A stretch of DNA of 64,000 nucleotides from Sphingopyxis sp. OPL5 (GCF_003797775.2 NZ_CP060725.1:3218001-3282000); one strand, 5' to 3'; counted from the stretch's first letter, positions 30,787-40,464 are shown. The notes: generated from the letters alone by a model not told the origin. Program-made: numbers and translations.

Positions 30787-31755
30787 ATGTCCGAAGTGCT
30801 TGAAATCGCCTGTCTCGAGGAATTTTGGGCGTCGCACAGCGGCAAGGGACCGCCGCTCGACGAGATGGTGGGCAAGCTGCTGCTCGACACGCTGGGCCTC
30901 GGCAACCAGCAGGTGTTCGAACAGCTTTATCAGGTGAAACCCGACTATGCGGGTTTCCAGGCGTGGATCCTCGAAACCGCCGGTCCGCCCGACCCGCGCC
31001 TCGTCGATCGCTATCACGCCTGGCTCTATGAAATGCCGCCGGGCGGGGACGCGCAAGCGCAACTCGATGCGATCGCGGCGATGCCCGACGTGCTCGACGC
31101 CGCCGCGCTCGCCCATTGGGACGCGCATGGCTATGTGATCCTGTCCGACGCGATCGGTGCAGACGAGATTGCGGCGGTCAAGGCGCTGCTCTGGGGAGTG
31201 ATCGACGCGTCGCCCGACGATGTCGAAAGCTGGTTCACGGCGAAGACCAACGGCATCATGGTGCCGCATTTCCAGCATCCCGCGCTCGAAGCCGCGCGGC
31301 GCAGCCCGCGCGTCCATAAGGCGTTTTCGCAGCTCTGGGGCAGCGAAAATCTGTGGGTGACGATCGATCGCATGGGTTTCAACCCGCCCGAGCGCGCCGA
31401 CCGGCCGTTCGCGGGATCGGACGTGCATTGGGATGCCAGCCTGGTCCAGCCGATCCCGTTCGGAACGCAGGCGGTCCTCTATCTCAGCGACACTGCCGAG
31501 GATCAGGGCGCATTCCGCTGCGTGCCCGGTTTTCACAAGCGCATCGATGGCTGGCTGGCGGGCCTGGGCGGCGCCAACCCGCGTGAGGCCGACCTCTCGG
31601 CTGACGTGAAGCACATCGCGGGCAAGGCGGGCGATCTGATCATATGGCGCCAGGACCTGCCCCATGCAGCAAGCCCGAACCGCTCGGACAAGCCGCGGCT
31701 GGCGCAATATCTGACCTATTATTCGCCCGATATGACGATCCGACCCTGGCGGTGA
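30787..31755 (+). CDS. Phytanoyl-CoA dioxygenase family protein
   Basis: 322 residues. The non-haem iron site is visible: His-X-Asp in SDVHWDAS near residue 215, with the distal His in LPHAASPN near residue 298 and a following Arg for 2-oxoglutarate. The N-terminal 100 residues are extra to the barrel. It should hydroxylate an unknown small molecule with 2-oxoglutarate, Fe(II) and oxygen. It starts 12 bases after metH2, so it probably belongs to the methionine operon; whether it acts on a sulphur metabolite is unknown. Confidence 0.8.
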   Translation: MSEVLEIACLEEFWASHSGKGPPLDEMVGKLLLDTLGLGNQQVFEQLYQVKPDYAGFQAWILETAGPPDPRLVDRYHAWLYEMPPGGDAQAQLDAIAAMPDVLDAAALAHWDAHGYVILSDAIGADEIAAVKALLWGVIDASPDDVESWFTAKTNGIMVPHFQHPALEAARRSPRVHKAFSQLWGSENLWVTIDRMGFNPPERADRPFAGSDVHWDASLVQPIPFGTQAVLYLSDTAEDQGAFRCVPGFHKRIDGWLAGLGGANPREADLSADVKHIAGKAGDLIIWRQDLPHAASPNRSDKPRLAQYLTYYSPDMTIRPWR

Positions 31756-31809
31756 GGGGTGGGTTTCGAACGGTTGCGGACATGCTGCTAAGGTGGCAAC
31801 TAATCAAAG

Positions 31810-32253
31810 ATGCGCACCCAAATCGCGATTTTGCTGTTCTTGCTCGTGTCTTGCACCGATGCGCTCGGCGGCTCTTCTCGGGACGAAGTGGCTTGGGCTA
31901 AATCGCCTGATGGGCGCGTTCATGCGATCTTGCTGGAAACAAACGGCGGCGCCACGACCTCCTTCGGTTACCTGATTGAGCTTCACCCGGCGGACCATCA
32001 AGGTGAAAAGCCCGTCAATGCCGGCAGTTTATACGGCGCCGTTCGAAGTGATTGTGCATATGGCATCGACCTTCACTGGAATGACGCCAACACGCTGGTT
32101 CTCCGATTTGATAGTGCGAAGAAGATGGACGTCCCCGCATCGGTTACAGTTGCTGGCAAACGGATTCGCATCGCAGTTGAGGACGGTATGAAAAACGAGT
32201 CTGCGCCATGCGGTGGAATGGCAGCAAACCGAGTTGCAGCGAATGGCAGCTAA
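31810..32253 (+). CDS. Hypothetical secreted or lipoprotein, 147 residues
   Basis: Not recognised. The N-terminus MRTQIAILLFLLVSCTDALGG is a signal peptide with a possible lipobox at Cys15. The mature part is small with WAKSPDGRVHAILLETNGG and four or so cysteines in total, and its base composition is clearly less GC-rich than neighbours, suggesting recent arrival. It lies alone between the dioxygenase-like gene and the beta-helix gene on the same strand. Confidence 0.6.
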   Translation: MRTQIAILLFLLVSCTDALGGSSRDEVAWAKSPDGRVHAILLETNGGATTSFGYLIELHPADHQGEKPVNAGSLYGAVRSDCAYGIDLHWNDANTLVLRFDSAKKMDVPASVTVAGKRIRIAVEDGMKNESAPCGGMAANRVAANGS

Positions 32254-32367
32254 CTGTCCTAAACCTGCCCTTAACCCATAGCACGTCAACCGTCCGCTTT
32301 CGGGACGGCGCCGATATTAACCAGCCTTGCAAACGACTGTCTCGCCCCCGTCGCCTATAGGTGCGCG

Positions 32368-33318
32368 ATGATCCGCATTCGTCCCAGCCTCGTCACCGCG
32401 CTGCTCATCGCCGCCGCGGTTATTGCCGCCCCCGCGCCCGCGCAAACCGGTGGCGGTGCCCCCTACAGCATCGACGGCCGGGGCTTCTCGCGCCTGCAGG
32501 ATGCGGTCGACGCGATCGGCGAGGGGCAGGGCACGATCACCATCGCGCCGGGCTATCATCGCGACTGCGCGATCCAGACCGCAGGGCGCATCGCCTTCGT
32601 CGCCGCCGAACCGGGCCGTGCGATCTTCGACGGTGTGACCTGCGAGGGCAAGGCGGCGCTGGTACTGCGCGGCGCGGGCGCGAAGGTCGACGGGATCGTG
32701 TTCCAGAACATGCGCGTGCCCGACGGCAATGGCGCGGGCATCCGGCTGGAGAAAAGCGACCTCGAAATCGCCAATAGCCTGTTCCGCAACAGCGAGGAAG
32801 GCATCCTTACCGCTGACGATCCCGAGGCGACGCTGACCATCGACCGGTCGACCTTCTCGCGCCTCGGCCGCTGCGACCGCGGGCTGAGCTGCGCGCACAG
32901 CGTCTACACCGGCATTTACGGCCGTGTCGTCGTCACCCGCACGCGTTTCGAAAAGGGCAGCGGCGGCCATTATTTCAAGTCGCGCGGTATTCAGGTCGAT
33001 GTGCGCGACAATAGTTTCGACGATACGCAGGGCACCGCGACCAATTATATGATCGACCTGCCGTCGGGATCGGTCGGCCGGATCGCGAACAACATGCTGA
33101 TCCAGGGCCGCGACAAGGAAAATTACTCCGCTCTGATCGCGATTGCCGCCGAGGAGCGCAAGAACCCGTCGCGCGGGCTGGTGATCGAAGGCAATCGTGC
33201 GACCCTGCCTGCGGGTATGGACCGCAAATCGGTGTTCGTCGCCGACTGGAGCGGCGAGGCGCTGGCGATCGGGCAGAATGAGCTGGGTGCGGGGCTGACG
33301 CGGTTCGAGAAGCGCTAA
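32368..33318 (+). CDS. Right-handed parallel beta-helix protein, secreted
   Basis: 316 residues with a signal peptide (cut after PAPAQ). The body shows repeating beta-helix turns (IDGRGFSRLQDAVDAIGEGQ, IVFQNMRV, LEIANSLFRNSEEGILTAD, VEGNRA-like VIEGNRAT), as in pectate lyases and NosD. Catalytic residues for polysaccharide cleavage cannot be confirmed. It probably acts on a surface or environmental glycan. The C-terminus is followed by a palindromic repeat and a convergent YbjN gene. Confidence 0.75.
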   Translation: MIRIRPSLVTALLIAAAVIAAPAPAQTGGGAPYSIDGRGFSRLQDAVDAIGEGQGTITIAPGYHRDCAIQTAGRIAFVAAEPGRAIFDGVTCEGKAALVLRGAGAKVDGIVFQNMRVPDGNGAGIRLEKSDLEIANSLFRNSEEGILTADDPEATLTIDRSTFSRLGRCDRGLSCAHSVYTGIYGRVVVTRTRFEKGSGGHYFKSRGIQVDVRDNSFDDTQGTATNYMIDLPSGSVGRIANNMLIQGRDKENYSALIAIAAEERKNPSRGLVIEGNRATLPAGMDRKSVFVADWSGEALAIGQNELGAGLTRFEKR

Positions 33319-33335
33319 ACGAATCTCTCAACCCT

Positions 33336-33408
33336 TTTGTGTCGAGCGAAGTCGAGACACGCCGATATCGTGCGCGCTTTCACCTGTCTCGACTTCGCGC
33401 GACACAAA
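33336..33408. repeat. Inverted repeat between convergent genes
   Basis: TTTGTGTCGAGCGAAGTCGAGACA (33336-33359) is matched by TGTCTCGACTTCGCGCGACACAAA (33385-33408) in inverted order, with a 25-base spacer. It lies between the beta-helix and YbjN genes, where it can act as a bidirectional terminator. Confidence 0.8.
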
Positions 33409-33425
33409 CGGAATAGGGGTGGGCG

Positions 33426-33932
33426 TCAGGCCTCGCCGCGCGTTTCGATCAGCGATGCCGCCAGCGCTTCCGCCGGGCTTTTGCCGCCCCACAGCACGAA
33501 CTGGAACACCGGGTAAAAGCGCTCGCATTCGTCGATCGCGCTTTCGATCAGCGTTTCGGTGAGGTCGAGCGGCAGCGAGGCCTCGCTGCCGAGCAGCAGG
33601 CCGTGGCGGAACAATATCGTGCCGCTGTTCGACCACAGCTCGAAATGGCCGAGCCAGAGCTGTTCGTTGATCAGCGCCAGCGCTTCGTGCGCGACGGCAC
33701 GCTTGTCCTCGACGACGCGGATGTCGGGAAAGGCGAGCAACTGGATGACGCCGTCGTCGGCGCGCCACACGGCGCGCAGTTCATAGGTCGTCCAGCTGCC
33801 CTGCGCGGTCGCGACGATCTCGTCCTCGCCGACCATTTCGTGCGGCCAGTCGTGCGCGGCGAAATAGGACGCCAGCATTTCCATCGGCGCCGCGTCATGG
33901 CCGTCGTCTTCGTCGTAGATATCGTCACTCAT
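33426..33932 (-). CDS. YbjN domain protein
   Basis: 168 residues, acidic. It contains the YbjN core, with MLASYFAAHDWPHEMVGEDE, AQGSWTTYELRAVWR and WGGKSPAEALAAS near the C-terminus. The family resembles type III secretion chaperones in fold and is linked to sensory or motility stress responses, but its job is unknown. It lies just after pyrroline-type housekeeping neighbours on the minus strand, with a GC-rich palindrome 50 bases upstream. Confidence 0.85.
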   Translation of the reverse strand: MSDDIYDEDDGHDAAPMEMLASYFAAHDWPHEMVGEDEIVATAQGSWTTYELRAVWRADDGVIQLLAFPDIRVVEDKRAVAHEALALINEQLWLGHFELWSNSGTILFRHGLLLGSEASLPLDLTETLIESAIDECERFYPVFQFVLWGGKSPAEALAASLIETRGEA

Positions 33933-33981
33933 GCGCGCGCCTTTAGCGGCTATTTCTCAAAGTTGCGAGTCAGCCATAGAC

Positions 33982-34059
33982 CGTCGCCCCCGCGAAGGCG
34001 GGGGCCGCTGGCAACCTTGCGCTACGCCGGCGGCGGCCCCCGCCTCCGCGGGGGCGACG
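33982..34059. repeat. GC-rich palindromic repeat (CCCCCGCGAAGGCGGGGG type)
   Basis: CGTCGCCCCCGCGAAGGCGGGGGC (from 33982) is matched by GCCCCCGCCTCCGCGGGGGCGACG (to 34059). It has a close relative at 40465-40554, so it is a dispersed family. It lies between ybjN-like and ubiK-like genes. Confidence 0.85.
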
Positions 34060-34066
34060 AATAAAA

Positions 34067-34381
34067 TCAGGCTTTCGGCTTGCGCGCCGCGGCGGGCTTG
34101 GCCGCCGGTTTGCCCGGGGGCGTCCTGACGGTATCGGCCTTGCTCACGCCTTCCAGCTTGTCGAGCCGCGCCTTCAGCGCTTCGGCCTCGGCGCGCGCGG
34201 TGGCGGCCATTTGTTTCACCGCCTCGAATTCCTCGCGGCTGACGAAATCCATGCGGCCGATCCATTCCTTGGCGCGCTCGCGCATCGCGGATTCGGCCTC
34301 GCGGCCGGCGCCGGCGACGGTTCCGGCAACGCCATTCACCATCTTGGCCAGATCGTCGAAAAAGCGGTTTTCGCTCTGCAT
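34067..34381 (-). CDS. UbiK-type ubiquinone biosynthesis accessory factor
   Basis: 104 residues of the BMFP/YqiC family. The C-terminal helix with FVSREEFEAVKQMAATARAEAEALKARLDKLEG is a coiled coil typical of UbiK, and the tail is Lys/Ala/Pro-rich. UbiK forms a trimer that helps UbiJ in aerobic ubiquinone synthesis. The start is at MQSENRFFDDLAKMV. It lies 40 bases after the TspO gene on the same strand. Confidence 0.88.
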   Translation of the reverse strand: MQSENRFFDDLAKMVNGVAGTVAGAGREAESAMRERAKEWIGRMDFVSREEFEAVKQMAATARAEAEALKARLDKLEGVSKADTVRTPPGKPAAKPAAARKPKA

Positions 34382-34420
34382 GTCTTACTTCCTTCGTCGG
34401 GGGAGAGACCCCTTGCCGGG

Positions 34421-34969
34421 CTATATCTGGGTGCTTGCCGCGTGCGGGACAAGGGCTTCGGCGTCGGGATTGCGCTGATCGATCTGGAAATTGAGGATCG
34501 CGGCAAAGCTCAGCCAGATCATATAGGGGACGAGCAGCCACGCCGCCGCCTTGCGGATCGGGGCGAAGGCGAAGGCGGTGGCGATCGTCATCAGCAGGAT
34601 GAAGACGATCAGGTAAAAGGCCTTGGTCACCTCGTGCGCGCCGAAAAACAGCGGCGACCAGGCGAAGTTGGCGATCAGCTGAACGAAGAAAAGCAGCAGC
34701 GCCATGCCGCGTCCCTTCGCCCCGCGCGCATGCAGAACCATCGCGAGCGAGAGGCCAAGACAGATGTAGAGCGCGGGCCAGACGGTGGCGAACACCCAGC
34801 CCGGCGGGGTGATCGTGGGCAGGTCGAGCGCCGCGAACCAGCGATTGGTATAGCCGCTGTTCGACAGCAGGCCGGATAGGCTGCCGAGCAGGACGACCGC
34901 CGGAACCGTCACCAGCGCCCAGCGAAGATAAGACATGCGTAGCTGACCCGGCGTGGCGATTTCCGTCAT
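34421..34969 (-). CDS. tspO: TspO/MBR family protein
   Basis: 182 residues with five membrane helices. PGWVFATVWPALYICLG, NFAWSPLFFG and LVPYMIWLSFAAILNFQI are the typical TspO motifs. The family binds porphyrins and cholesterol-like ligands, and in alphaproteobacteria TspO tunes tetrapyrrole or stress responses. It lies upstream of ubiK on the same strand and downstream of the TlyA gene by about 60 bases. Confidence 0.95.
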   Translation of the reverse strand: MTEIATPGQLRMSYLRWALVTVPAVVLLGSLSGLLSNSGYTNRWFAALDLPTITPPGWVFATVWPALYICLGLSLAMVLHARGAKGRGMALLLFFVQLIANFAWSPLFFGAHEVTKAFYLIVFILLMTIATAFAFAPIRKAAAWLLVPYMIWLSFAAILNFQIDQRNPDAEALVPHAASTQI

Positions 34970-35030
34970 CCCCGCAATACCCCTCGCTTGCGATTCCGTT
35001 GCAGCGGTGTCGCGATTGCGCGGCGCAGCG

Positions 35031-35771
35031 TCAAGCGGGACCTTTGACGGCGGCGATCAGGAATTCGACATTGCCCTCGGGTCCGGTGATCGGGCTTTCG
35101 ACCAGATCGACGACCGTCCAGCCTTCGCCCTCCAGCCAGGTCCGCACCTCGGTGCATATACGCGCGTGCACCGCCGCATCACGCACGACGCCCTTCTTGC
35201 CGACCTCGCCGCGTTCGGCCTCGAACTGCGGCTTGATGAGCGCGACCATGCGTGCGGCGTCGCGGGCGAAGGACATCGGCACCGGCAGGACCTTCGACAG
35301 CGCGATGAAGCTCGCGTCGCAGACGATCATGTCGATGGGTTCGGGGATATGCGCCGCCGTCAGGATGCGCGCGCTCGTCTGTTCGTGGACGATGACGCGG
35401 TCGTCCCGCCGCAGCTTCCAGGCGAGCTGGTTGGTGCCCGAATCGACCGCATAGACGCGGGCGGCGCCGCGGCTGAGCAGCACGTCGGTGAAGCCGCCGG
35501 TCGACGACCCGACGTCGATCGCGACCGCGCCGGCCACATCCCAGCCGAGGTGGGTCAGCGCATGGTCGAGCTTGATCCCGCCGCGCGACACCCACGGATG
35601 GTCGCGTCCCTTGACGCTGATCGCGGCATCTGCGGCGACCTGTTGCCCCGCCTTGTCGACCTTGCGATCGCCGATAAAGGCGAGCCCGGCGAGGATCAGC
35701 GCCTGCGCCCGCGTGCGGCTTTCGGCGAGGCCTAAGTCGACAAGCAACTGGTCAGCGCGGATCTTCGCCAT
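35031..35771 (-). CDS. tlyA: TlyA-type rRNA 2'-O-methyltransferase
   Basis: 246 residues: S4 RNA-binding domain at the start (IRADQLLVDLGLAESRTRAQALILAG) followed by an FtsJ-like methyltransferase with IDVGSSTGGFTDVLLSRGA, the SAM site, and DMIVCDASFIALSKVL. TlyA proteins methylate C1409 of 16S and/or C1920 of 23S rRNA and are needed for capreomycin sensitivity. The ATG overlaps the dsbD stop as TGATG, so the two are coupled. Confidence 0.92.
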   Translation of the reverse strand: MAKIRADQLLVDLGLAESRTRAQALILAGLAFIGDRKVDKAGQQVAADAAISVKGRDHPWVSRGGIKLDHALTHLGWDVAGAVAIDVGSSTGGFTDVLLSRGAARVYAVDSGTNQLAWKLRRDDRVIVHEQTSARILTAAHIPEPIDMIVCDASFIALSKVLPVPMSFARDAARMVALIKPQFEAERGEVGKKGVVRDAAVHARICTEVRTWLEGEGWTVVDLVESPITGPEGNVEFLIAAVKGPA

Positions 35772-37840
35772 CAGCGACTGGCCAGATCGGTGAGCGTGCC
35801 GGGGGTCAGGATCTGCGGCAGGATTTCGGGCTTGCCGGCACCCGGCGCGTACCAGAGGTAGAGCGGCACGCTGTTGCGGCCATGTTCAGCGAGGGTGCGG
35901 GTGATGACGGGATCGCCATTGGTCCAGTCGCCGACGAGGGTGACGACGCCCTTCGCCTTGAAGACCTCTTGCACCGCCGCGCGGTTGATCGCGCCCGCCT
36001 CGTTCGCCTTGCACGACAGGCACCAGTCGGCGGTGAAATAGACGAAGACGGGCTTGCCGGTGGCGCGCGCCTTGGCAAGGGCTTCGGGGGTGAAGCGGTC
36101 GCCGCGCGCTTCGCCGACGATGGTCGGGGGCGTGGCCGTTACGACTTCATAGGTCAGGAGTCCCATGAAAAGGGGGGGGAACAGCAGCAACAGCTTTCCG
36201 GCATGGCCCCGATCGGGACCTTTCATCCAGTGGCGATAGAGAGCGATGGCGCCGATGCTGGCGACGATGGGGCTATAAATATCGCCCCAACCCAATCCAT
36301 CGACCTGTTGCGTCAACAGCCAGCCAAGGGCGACGGCTGTGATCCCCATCGGGAGCGCCATCCATTTGCGGAAGGTTGCCATCCATGGCCCGGGCTTGGG
36401 CAGGCGGCGGCGCAGCGCGGGAAGGAAACCGATCGCGAGGAAGGGCAGGGCGAGGCCCAGCCCAAGCCCGCCGAAGATCGGCAGTGCCGCCCAGGCGGGG
36501 AGCACCAAGGTCGCGCCGAGCGCCGTCCCGAGCAACGGCCCGCTGCACGGTGTCGCGACAAAGGCCGCGAGCGCGCCGGTCCAGAAGCCGCCGGCCGCGC
36601 CGCCCTGGTCCGCGAGCTTCTGCCCGCCGCCGAAGGAGGGCAGTTCGTAAGTGCCGAGCAGGTTGAGCGTGATCGCGATCGCGAGCAGCAGCAGGATGAA
36701 CACGCTCACCGGGTGCTGCAATTGGAACGCCCAGCCGACCTGTTCGCCCGCCGCGCGCAGTGCGAGCAGTAGGCCGCCGAGCGCGAGGCTGACCAGCACT
36801 GCCCCCGCGGTGTAGGCGAGCGCCTCGACCTTCGCTTCGCGCGCATGGCCGGCCGAGCGCGCGAGGCTGAGCGCCTTGAGGCTGAGGATTGGAAAGACGC
36901 ACGGCATCAGGTTGAGGATCAGCCCGCCGAGAATCGCTCCGCCGAGCGCGGCCCAAAACAGCCCCATATCGATACCCGGCTTGGCGACCGCGATCGGTTC
37001 GCCGACCGCCCGCACCGCGGCCGGTTCGAACGCCACCGTCAATCCGCGCCCGTCGGCGAGCTTGACCAGCCCCTGCACCGGGCCAGTGGCGTCGCCATTG
37101 GCGCGGGTTTCGACGATGATCCAGTCGCCATTGCGGGTGAAGCTTTGCGGGGCGGGATAATCGATCAGATTCTGCGTTTCGAGGAACAGGTGCGGTGTCT
37201 CGATCGCCGTGCCTTCGGGCAGCGGGATGCCGAAGCGCAAGGTCTGGCCGCGGCGCTCCCACGTCCCCGGGCGGTCGAGCGGTTGCGGCAGCCGCGCGCG
37301 CCAGGCGTCGAAGCGCGTGCGCGAGGCCGCTGCGATCGCCCCGTCGCCCGCGGTCAGCTTGACCGACACCACTGCTTTTTCGGGCACGCAGACCTTGTCG
37401 GTGCACGCGAGCCAGTTGGCGATACCCGACAGCGTCAGGTCGGTCCCCGGCGCGACGCTTTTGTCGATGCGGACGTCGGCGAGCAGCGCATAGGGATGCT
37501 CATAGACATGGTTCATCATGCCAAAGAGCATCAGCGCCTCGGGCACCGGGTAGCGGAAGGGTTCGATGGTCACGCCGTCGGGCTGGTTCCAGTCGACCGA
37601 CATGCCGAACCCGGCATCGCCGCCGTTGAGCCAATAGCCGTGCCAGCCCTTGCCGGGCGTCATGCTCAGCGCCAGCGTCGATGTCGTGCCCGGCGCGGGC
37701 GTCGGCGACTCGGCGATCAGTTCGGGCGTGATGTTCACCGGCTGCGCGCGGGCGGGGGCGAGGGCGAGCATCGCCAGCGCCAGCATGGCGAGCAGCATGC
37801 GCCAAGCCCCTGTCACAAAAGCGTCCCTGCTGCGATCCAT
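35771..37840 (-). CDS. dsbD: DsbD-type thiol:disulfide interchange protein
   Basis: 689 residues. Signal peptide, then a periplasmic N-terminal domain (DsbD-alpha-like, residues about 25-280) with SGIANWLACTDKVCVPE cysteines, an eight-helix membrane core of the CcdA/DsbD type (LGGLILNLMPCVFPILSLKALSL, FVATPCSGPLLGTALGATL), and a C-terminal thioredoxin-like domain with ADWCLSCK. It carries electrons from cytosolic thioredoxin to periplasmic thiols. The start at 37840 is set by the signal sequence; the frame extends further but would read into the phosphatase promoter. It overlaps tlyA by one base. Confidence 0.85.
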   Translation of the reverse strand: MDRSRDAFVTGAWRMLLAMLALAMLALAPARAQPVNITPELIAESPTPAPGTTSTLALSMTPGKGWHGYWLNGGDAGFGMSVDWNQPDGVTIEPFRYPVPEALMLFGMMNHVYEHPYALLADVRIDKSVAPGTDLTLSGIANWLACTDKVCVPEKAVVSVKLTAGDGAIAAASRTRFDAWRARLPQPLDRPGTWERRGQTLRFGIPLPEGTAIETPHLFLETQNLIDYPAPQSFTRNGDWIIVETRANGDATGPVQGLVKLADGRGLTVAFEPAAVRAVGEPIAVAKPGIDMGLFWAALGGAILGGLILNLMPCVFPILSLKALSLARSAGHAREAKVEALAYTAGAVLVSLALGGLLLALRAAGEQVGWAFQLQHPVSVFILLLLAIAITLNLLGTYELPSFGGGQKLADQGGAAGGFWTGALAAFVATPCSGPLLGTALGATLVLPAWAALPIFGGLGLGLALPFLAIGFLPALRRRLPKPGPWMATFRKWMALPMGITAVALGWLLTQQVDGLGWGDIYSPIVASIGAIALYRHWMKGPDRGHAGKLLLLFPPLFMGLLTYEVVTATPPTIVGEARGDRFTPEALAKARATGKPVFVYFTADWCLSCKANEAGAINRAAVQEVFKAKGVVTLVGDWTNGDPVITRTLAEHGRNSVPLYLWYAPGAGKPEILPQILTPGTLTDLASR

Positions 37841-37940
37841 GCCCGTCCTATGTCCATCCATCGTTCGAGGCTTGCCATATAGGCGGCTTTCGTCGAGAGG
37901 ACAGCCCGCGCTGACACCCCCTGTATCGGAGAAGCCGCCC

Positions 37941-39614
37941 GTGAAGATGAAATATCTCAACACCGCCCTCGCCGCCGCGCTTTGTGTCGCCGGAACCGGT
38001 GCCAGCTTCGCGCAGGATGCGGCCGCGCCTGTACAGAAGGTCACCGCGCAGACGCCGCCGCCCAAGCTGATCGTCATGGTCGCGGTCGACCAGTTTTCGG
38101 CCGACATTTTCGCCGAATATCGCGGTAAATTCACTGGCGGTCTCGCGCGGCTCGCCTCGGGCGTCGTCTTCCCCGCGGGCTATCAGTCGCATGGCGCGAC
38201 CGAGACCTGCCCCGGCCATTCGACGATCCTGACCGGCAACCACCCCGCGCACACCGGGATCATCGCGAACAATTATTTCGATCTGTCGACGCCGCGCGAC
38301 GACAAGCGCGTCTATTGCGCCGAGGATGAGGGCGTCGCGGGGACGACGTCGGGCAGCGGCAAATATGCCGCCTCGGTCAAGCATCTGCTCGTCCCGACGC
38401 TCGGCGACCTGATGAAGGCGCGCGATCCCCGGACCCAGGTCGTGTCGGTCGCGGGCAAGGACCGCGCCGCGATCATGATGGGCGGGCACCAGGCCGACGA
38501 ACTGATGTGGCTCGTCCCCACCGGGCTCACCAGCTATCGCGGCACGGCGCTGTCGCCGGTCGCGACGCAGGCGAGCGCGGCGATCGCCGCTGCGATGGCG
38601 CAGCCGCGCCCCGGCCTCACGCTGCCCGCCGATTGCGCCGCGAAGGACATCGCGATCCCGATCGACAAGGGGGGCACTGTCGGCACCGGCCGCCTCGCGC
38701 GCGATGCCGGCAATTTCCGCGGCTTCATGGCCTCGCCCGAAGCCGATGGCGCGGTCCTCGCGACCGCTGCGGCGCTGCGCCAGACGCGCAAGATGGGCGA
38801 GGGCGACACCACCGACCTCCTCATCGTCGGGCTGTCGGCGACCGACTATGTCGGCCACACCTATGGCACCGAGGGCAGCGAAATGTGCTTGCAGATGGCG
38901 GGTCTCGACCGCGAACTCGGCGATTTCTTCGCGCGGCTCGATGCAAGCGGCATCGATTATGCAGTCGCGCTGACCGCCGACCATGGCGGCCACGACCTGC
39001 CCGAGCGCAACCGCCAGAATGCCTGGCCCGCCGCCGAGCGCGTCGACCGCGGTCTCGACGCCGACCAACTGGGCAAGGCGGTCGCCGAAAAGCTCGGCCT
39101 GCCGCAACCTTTGCTCTACAGCGACGGCCCGTTCGGCGACATGTATCTGTCGAAGGCGCTGACCCCGGCGCAGCGCAAGGCGGCGTCGGCCGAACTGCTC
39201 GCCCGCTGGCGCGCTCATCCGCAGGTCGAGGCGGTGGTGACCGGCGAGGAACTGGCGAAATATCCGATTTCGAAGCGTTCGCCCGACGTCTGGTCGATGA
39301 TGGACAAGCTGCGGGCGTCCTACAATCCGCAGCGTTCGGGCGATTTCATCGTCGTGCTTAAGCCGCGCGTGACCCCGATCCCCGAATCGGGCCTCGGTTA
39401 TGTCGCGACGCACGGGTCGGTGTGGGATTATGACCGGCGCGTACCGATGCTGTTCTGGCGCAAGGGGCTGGCCGGTTTCGAACAGCCCAATGCGGTGATG
39501 ACGGTCGATATCCTCCCCACGCTGGCGGGGCTGATCGGACTGCCGGTGGACGCCACCAAGATCGACGGCCGCTGCCTCGACCTGCTTTCGGGTCCGGACA
39601 GCAGCTGTCGGTAA
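37941..39614 (+). CDS. PhoK-like alkaline phosphatase
   Basis: 557 residues with a signal peptide (cut near SFA-Q). The alkaline phosphatase superfamily site is clear: Asp50 in VAVDQFSAD, nucleophile Thr89 in SHGATETCPGHST, and metal ligands in SATDYVGHTYG and TADHGGHD. The pattern matches the PhoK/PafA branch, known from a Sphingomonas secreted alkaline phosphatase with broad substrates. GTG at 37941 has GGAGAAG six bases upstream; ATG at 37947 is a possible start with worse spacing. It is divergent from dsbD. Confidence 0.85.
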   Translation: MKMKYLNTALAAALCVAGTGASFAQDAAAPVQKVTAQTPPPKLIVMVAVDQFSADIFAEYRGKFTGGLARLASGVVFPAGYQSHGATETCPGHSTILTGNHPAHTGIIANNYFDLSTPRDDKRVYCAEDEGVAGTTSGSGKYAASVKHLLVPTLGDLMKARDPRTQVVSVAGKDRAAIMMGGHQADELMWLVPTGLTSYRGTALSPVATQASAAIAAAMAQPRPGLTLPADCAAKDIAIPIDKGGTVGTGRLARDAGNFRGFMASPEADGAVLATAAALRQTRKMGEGDTTDLLIVGLSATDYVGHTYGTEGSEMCLQMAGLDRELGDFFARLDASGIDYAVALTADHGGHDLPERNRQNAWPAAERVDRGLDADQLGKAVAEKLGLPQPLLYSDGPFGDMYLSKALTPAQRKAASAELLARWRAHPQVEAVVTGEELAKYPISKRSPDVWSMMDKLRASYNPQRSGDFIVVLKPRVTPIPESGLGYVATHGSVWDYDRRVPMLFWRKGLAGFEQPNAVMTVDILPTLAGLIGLPVDATKIDGRCLDLLSGPDSSCR

Positions 39615-39632
39615 CAACGAAAAGAAAAGACC

Positions 39633-40463
39633 ATGACCAAGACATTGCGGACTTTTTCCGGCCAGCTGTTGCTGGTCGGCTGCGGCAACATGGCTGGTGC
39701 GATGCTCGACCGCTGGCTGGCTGCGGGGCTCGATCCCGCGCAGGTCGCGATCGTCGATCCGGCGGCGGCCCCGCGCGAAGGCATCGTCCAATATGCCGCG
39801 CTCGCCGAATGGCAGGCGGCGGGCGGCGATGCCGACTGGATCATGCTCGGCATGAAGCCGCAGCAACTCGGCGAAGTCGCGGGCGAACTCGCGCCGCAGG
39901 TGACCGACGACGTCCATCTGCTCTCGATCCTCGCCGGGGTTTCGTTGACCGATCTTGTCGCGCGTTTTCCAAATGCCCGCGCACAGGTGCGTATCCTGCC
40001 GAACCTCGCCGCGCGGATCGGCGCCGGGGTGTCGGCGGTCGCCAGCCTTGGCCGGACCGACGACAAGGCAGTCACCGCGCTTCTGAAACCCCTCGGCCAG
40101 GTCGTGCCGCTCGCCGACGATTCGACGATGGATCTGGTCACCGCCTTCACCGGCAGCGGCCCGGCTTTCGTCTTTCGCCTGATCGAAGCCTATGCCGCGG
40201 CGGGCGAACGGCTTGGCCTGTCGAGCGAGGACGCGCTGGCGCTGGCGCTGGCGACCTTCGGGGGTTCGACCGCGCTGCTCGCCGACAGCGGCGAAAAGCC
40301 CGGGGTGCTTGTCGCACAGGTCGCGAGCAAGGGCGGCACGACGCAGGCGGGGCTCGACATCCTCGACGAGGGCGGCCAGCTCGTCGCGCTGATGACCAAT
40401 GTGCTGCGCGCCGCGCGCGATCGCGGCCGCGAACTCGCCGATATCGCGCGCGGGGAAGGCTGA
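39633..40463 (+). CDS. proC: Pyrroline-5-carboxylate reductase
   Basis: 276 residues. LLLVGCGNMAGAMLDRW is the NAD(P)-binding motif, FTGSGPAFVFRLIEAYAAAGERLG and VASKGGTTQAGLDIL are standard ProC features. It makes L-proline from pyrroline-5-carboxylate. It lies 18 bases after the PhoK-like gene on the same strand and is followed by a palindromic repeat before a convergent MarR gene. Confidence 0.95.
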   Translation: MTKTLRTFSGQLLLVGCGNMAGAMLDRWLAAGLDPAQVAIVDPAAAPREGIVQYAALAEWQAAGGDADWIMLGMKPQQLGEVAGELAPQVTDDVHLLSILAGVSLTDLVARFPNARAQVRILPNLAARIGAGVSAVASLGRTDDKAVTALLKPLGQVVPLADDSTMDLVTAFTGSGPAFVFRLIEAYAAAGERLGLSSEDALALALATFGGSTALLADSGEKPGVLVAQVASKGGTTQAGLDILDEGGQLVALMTNVLRAARDRGRELADIARGEG

Positions 40464-40464
40464 C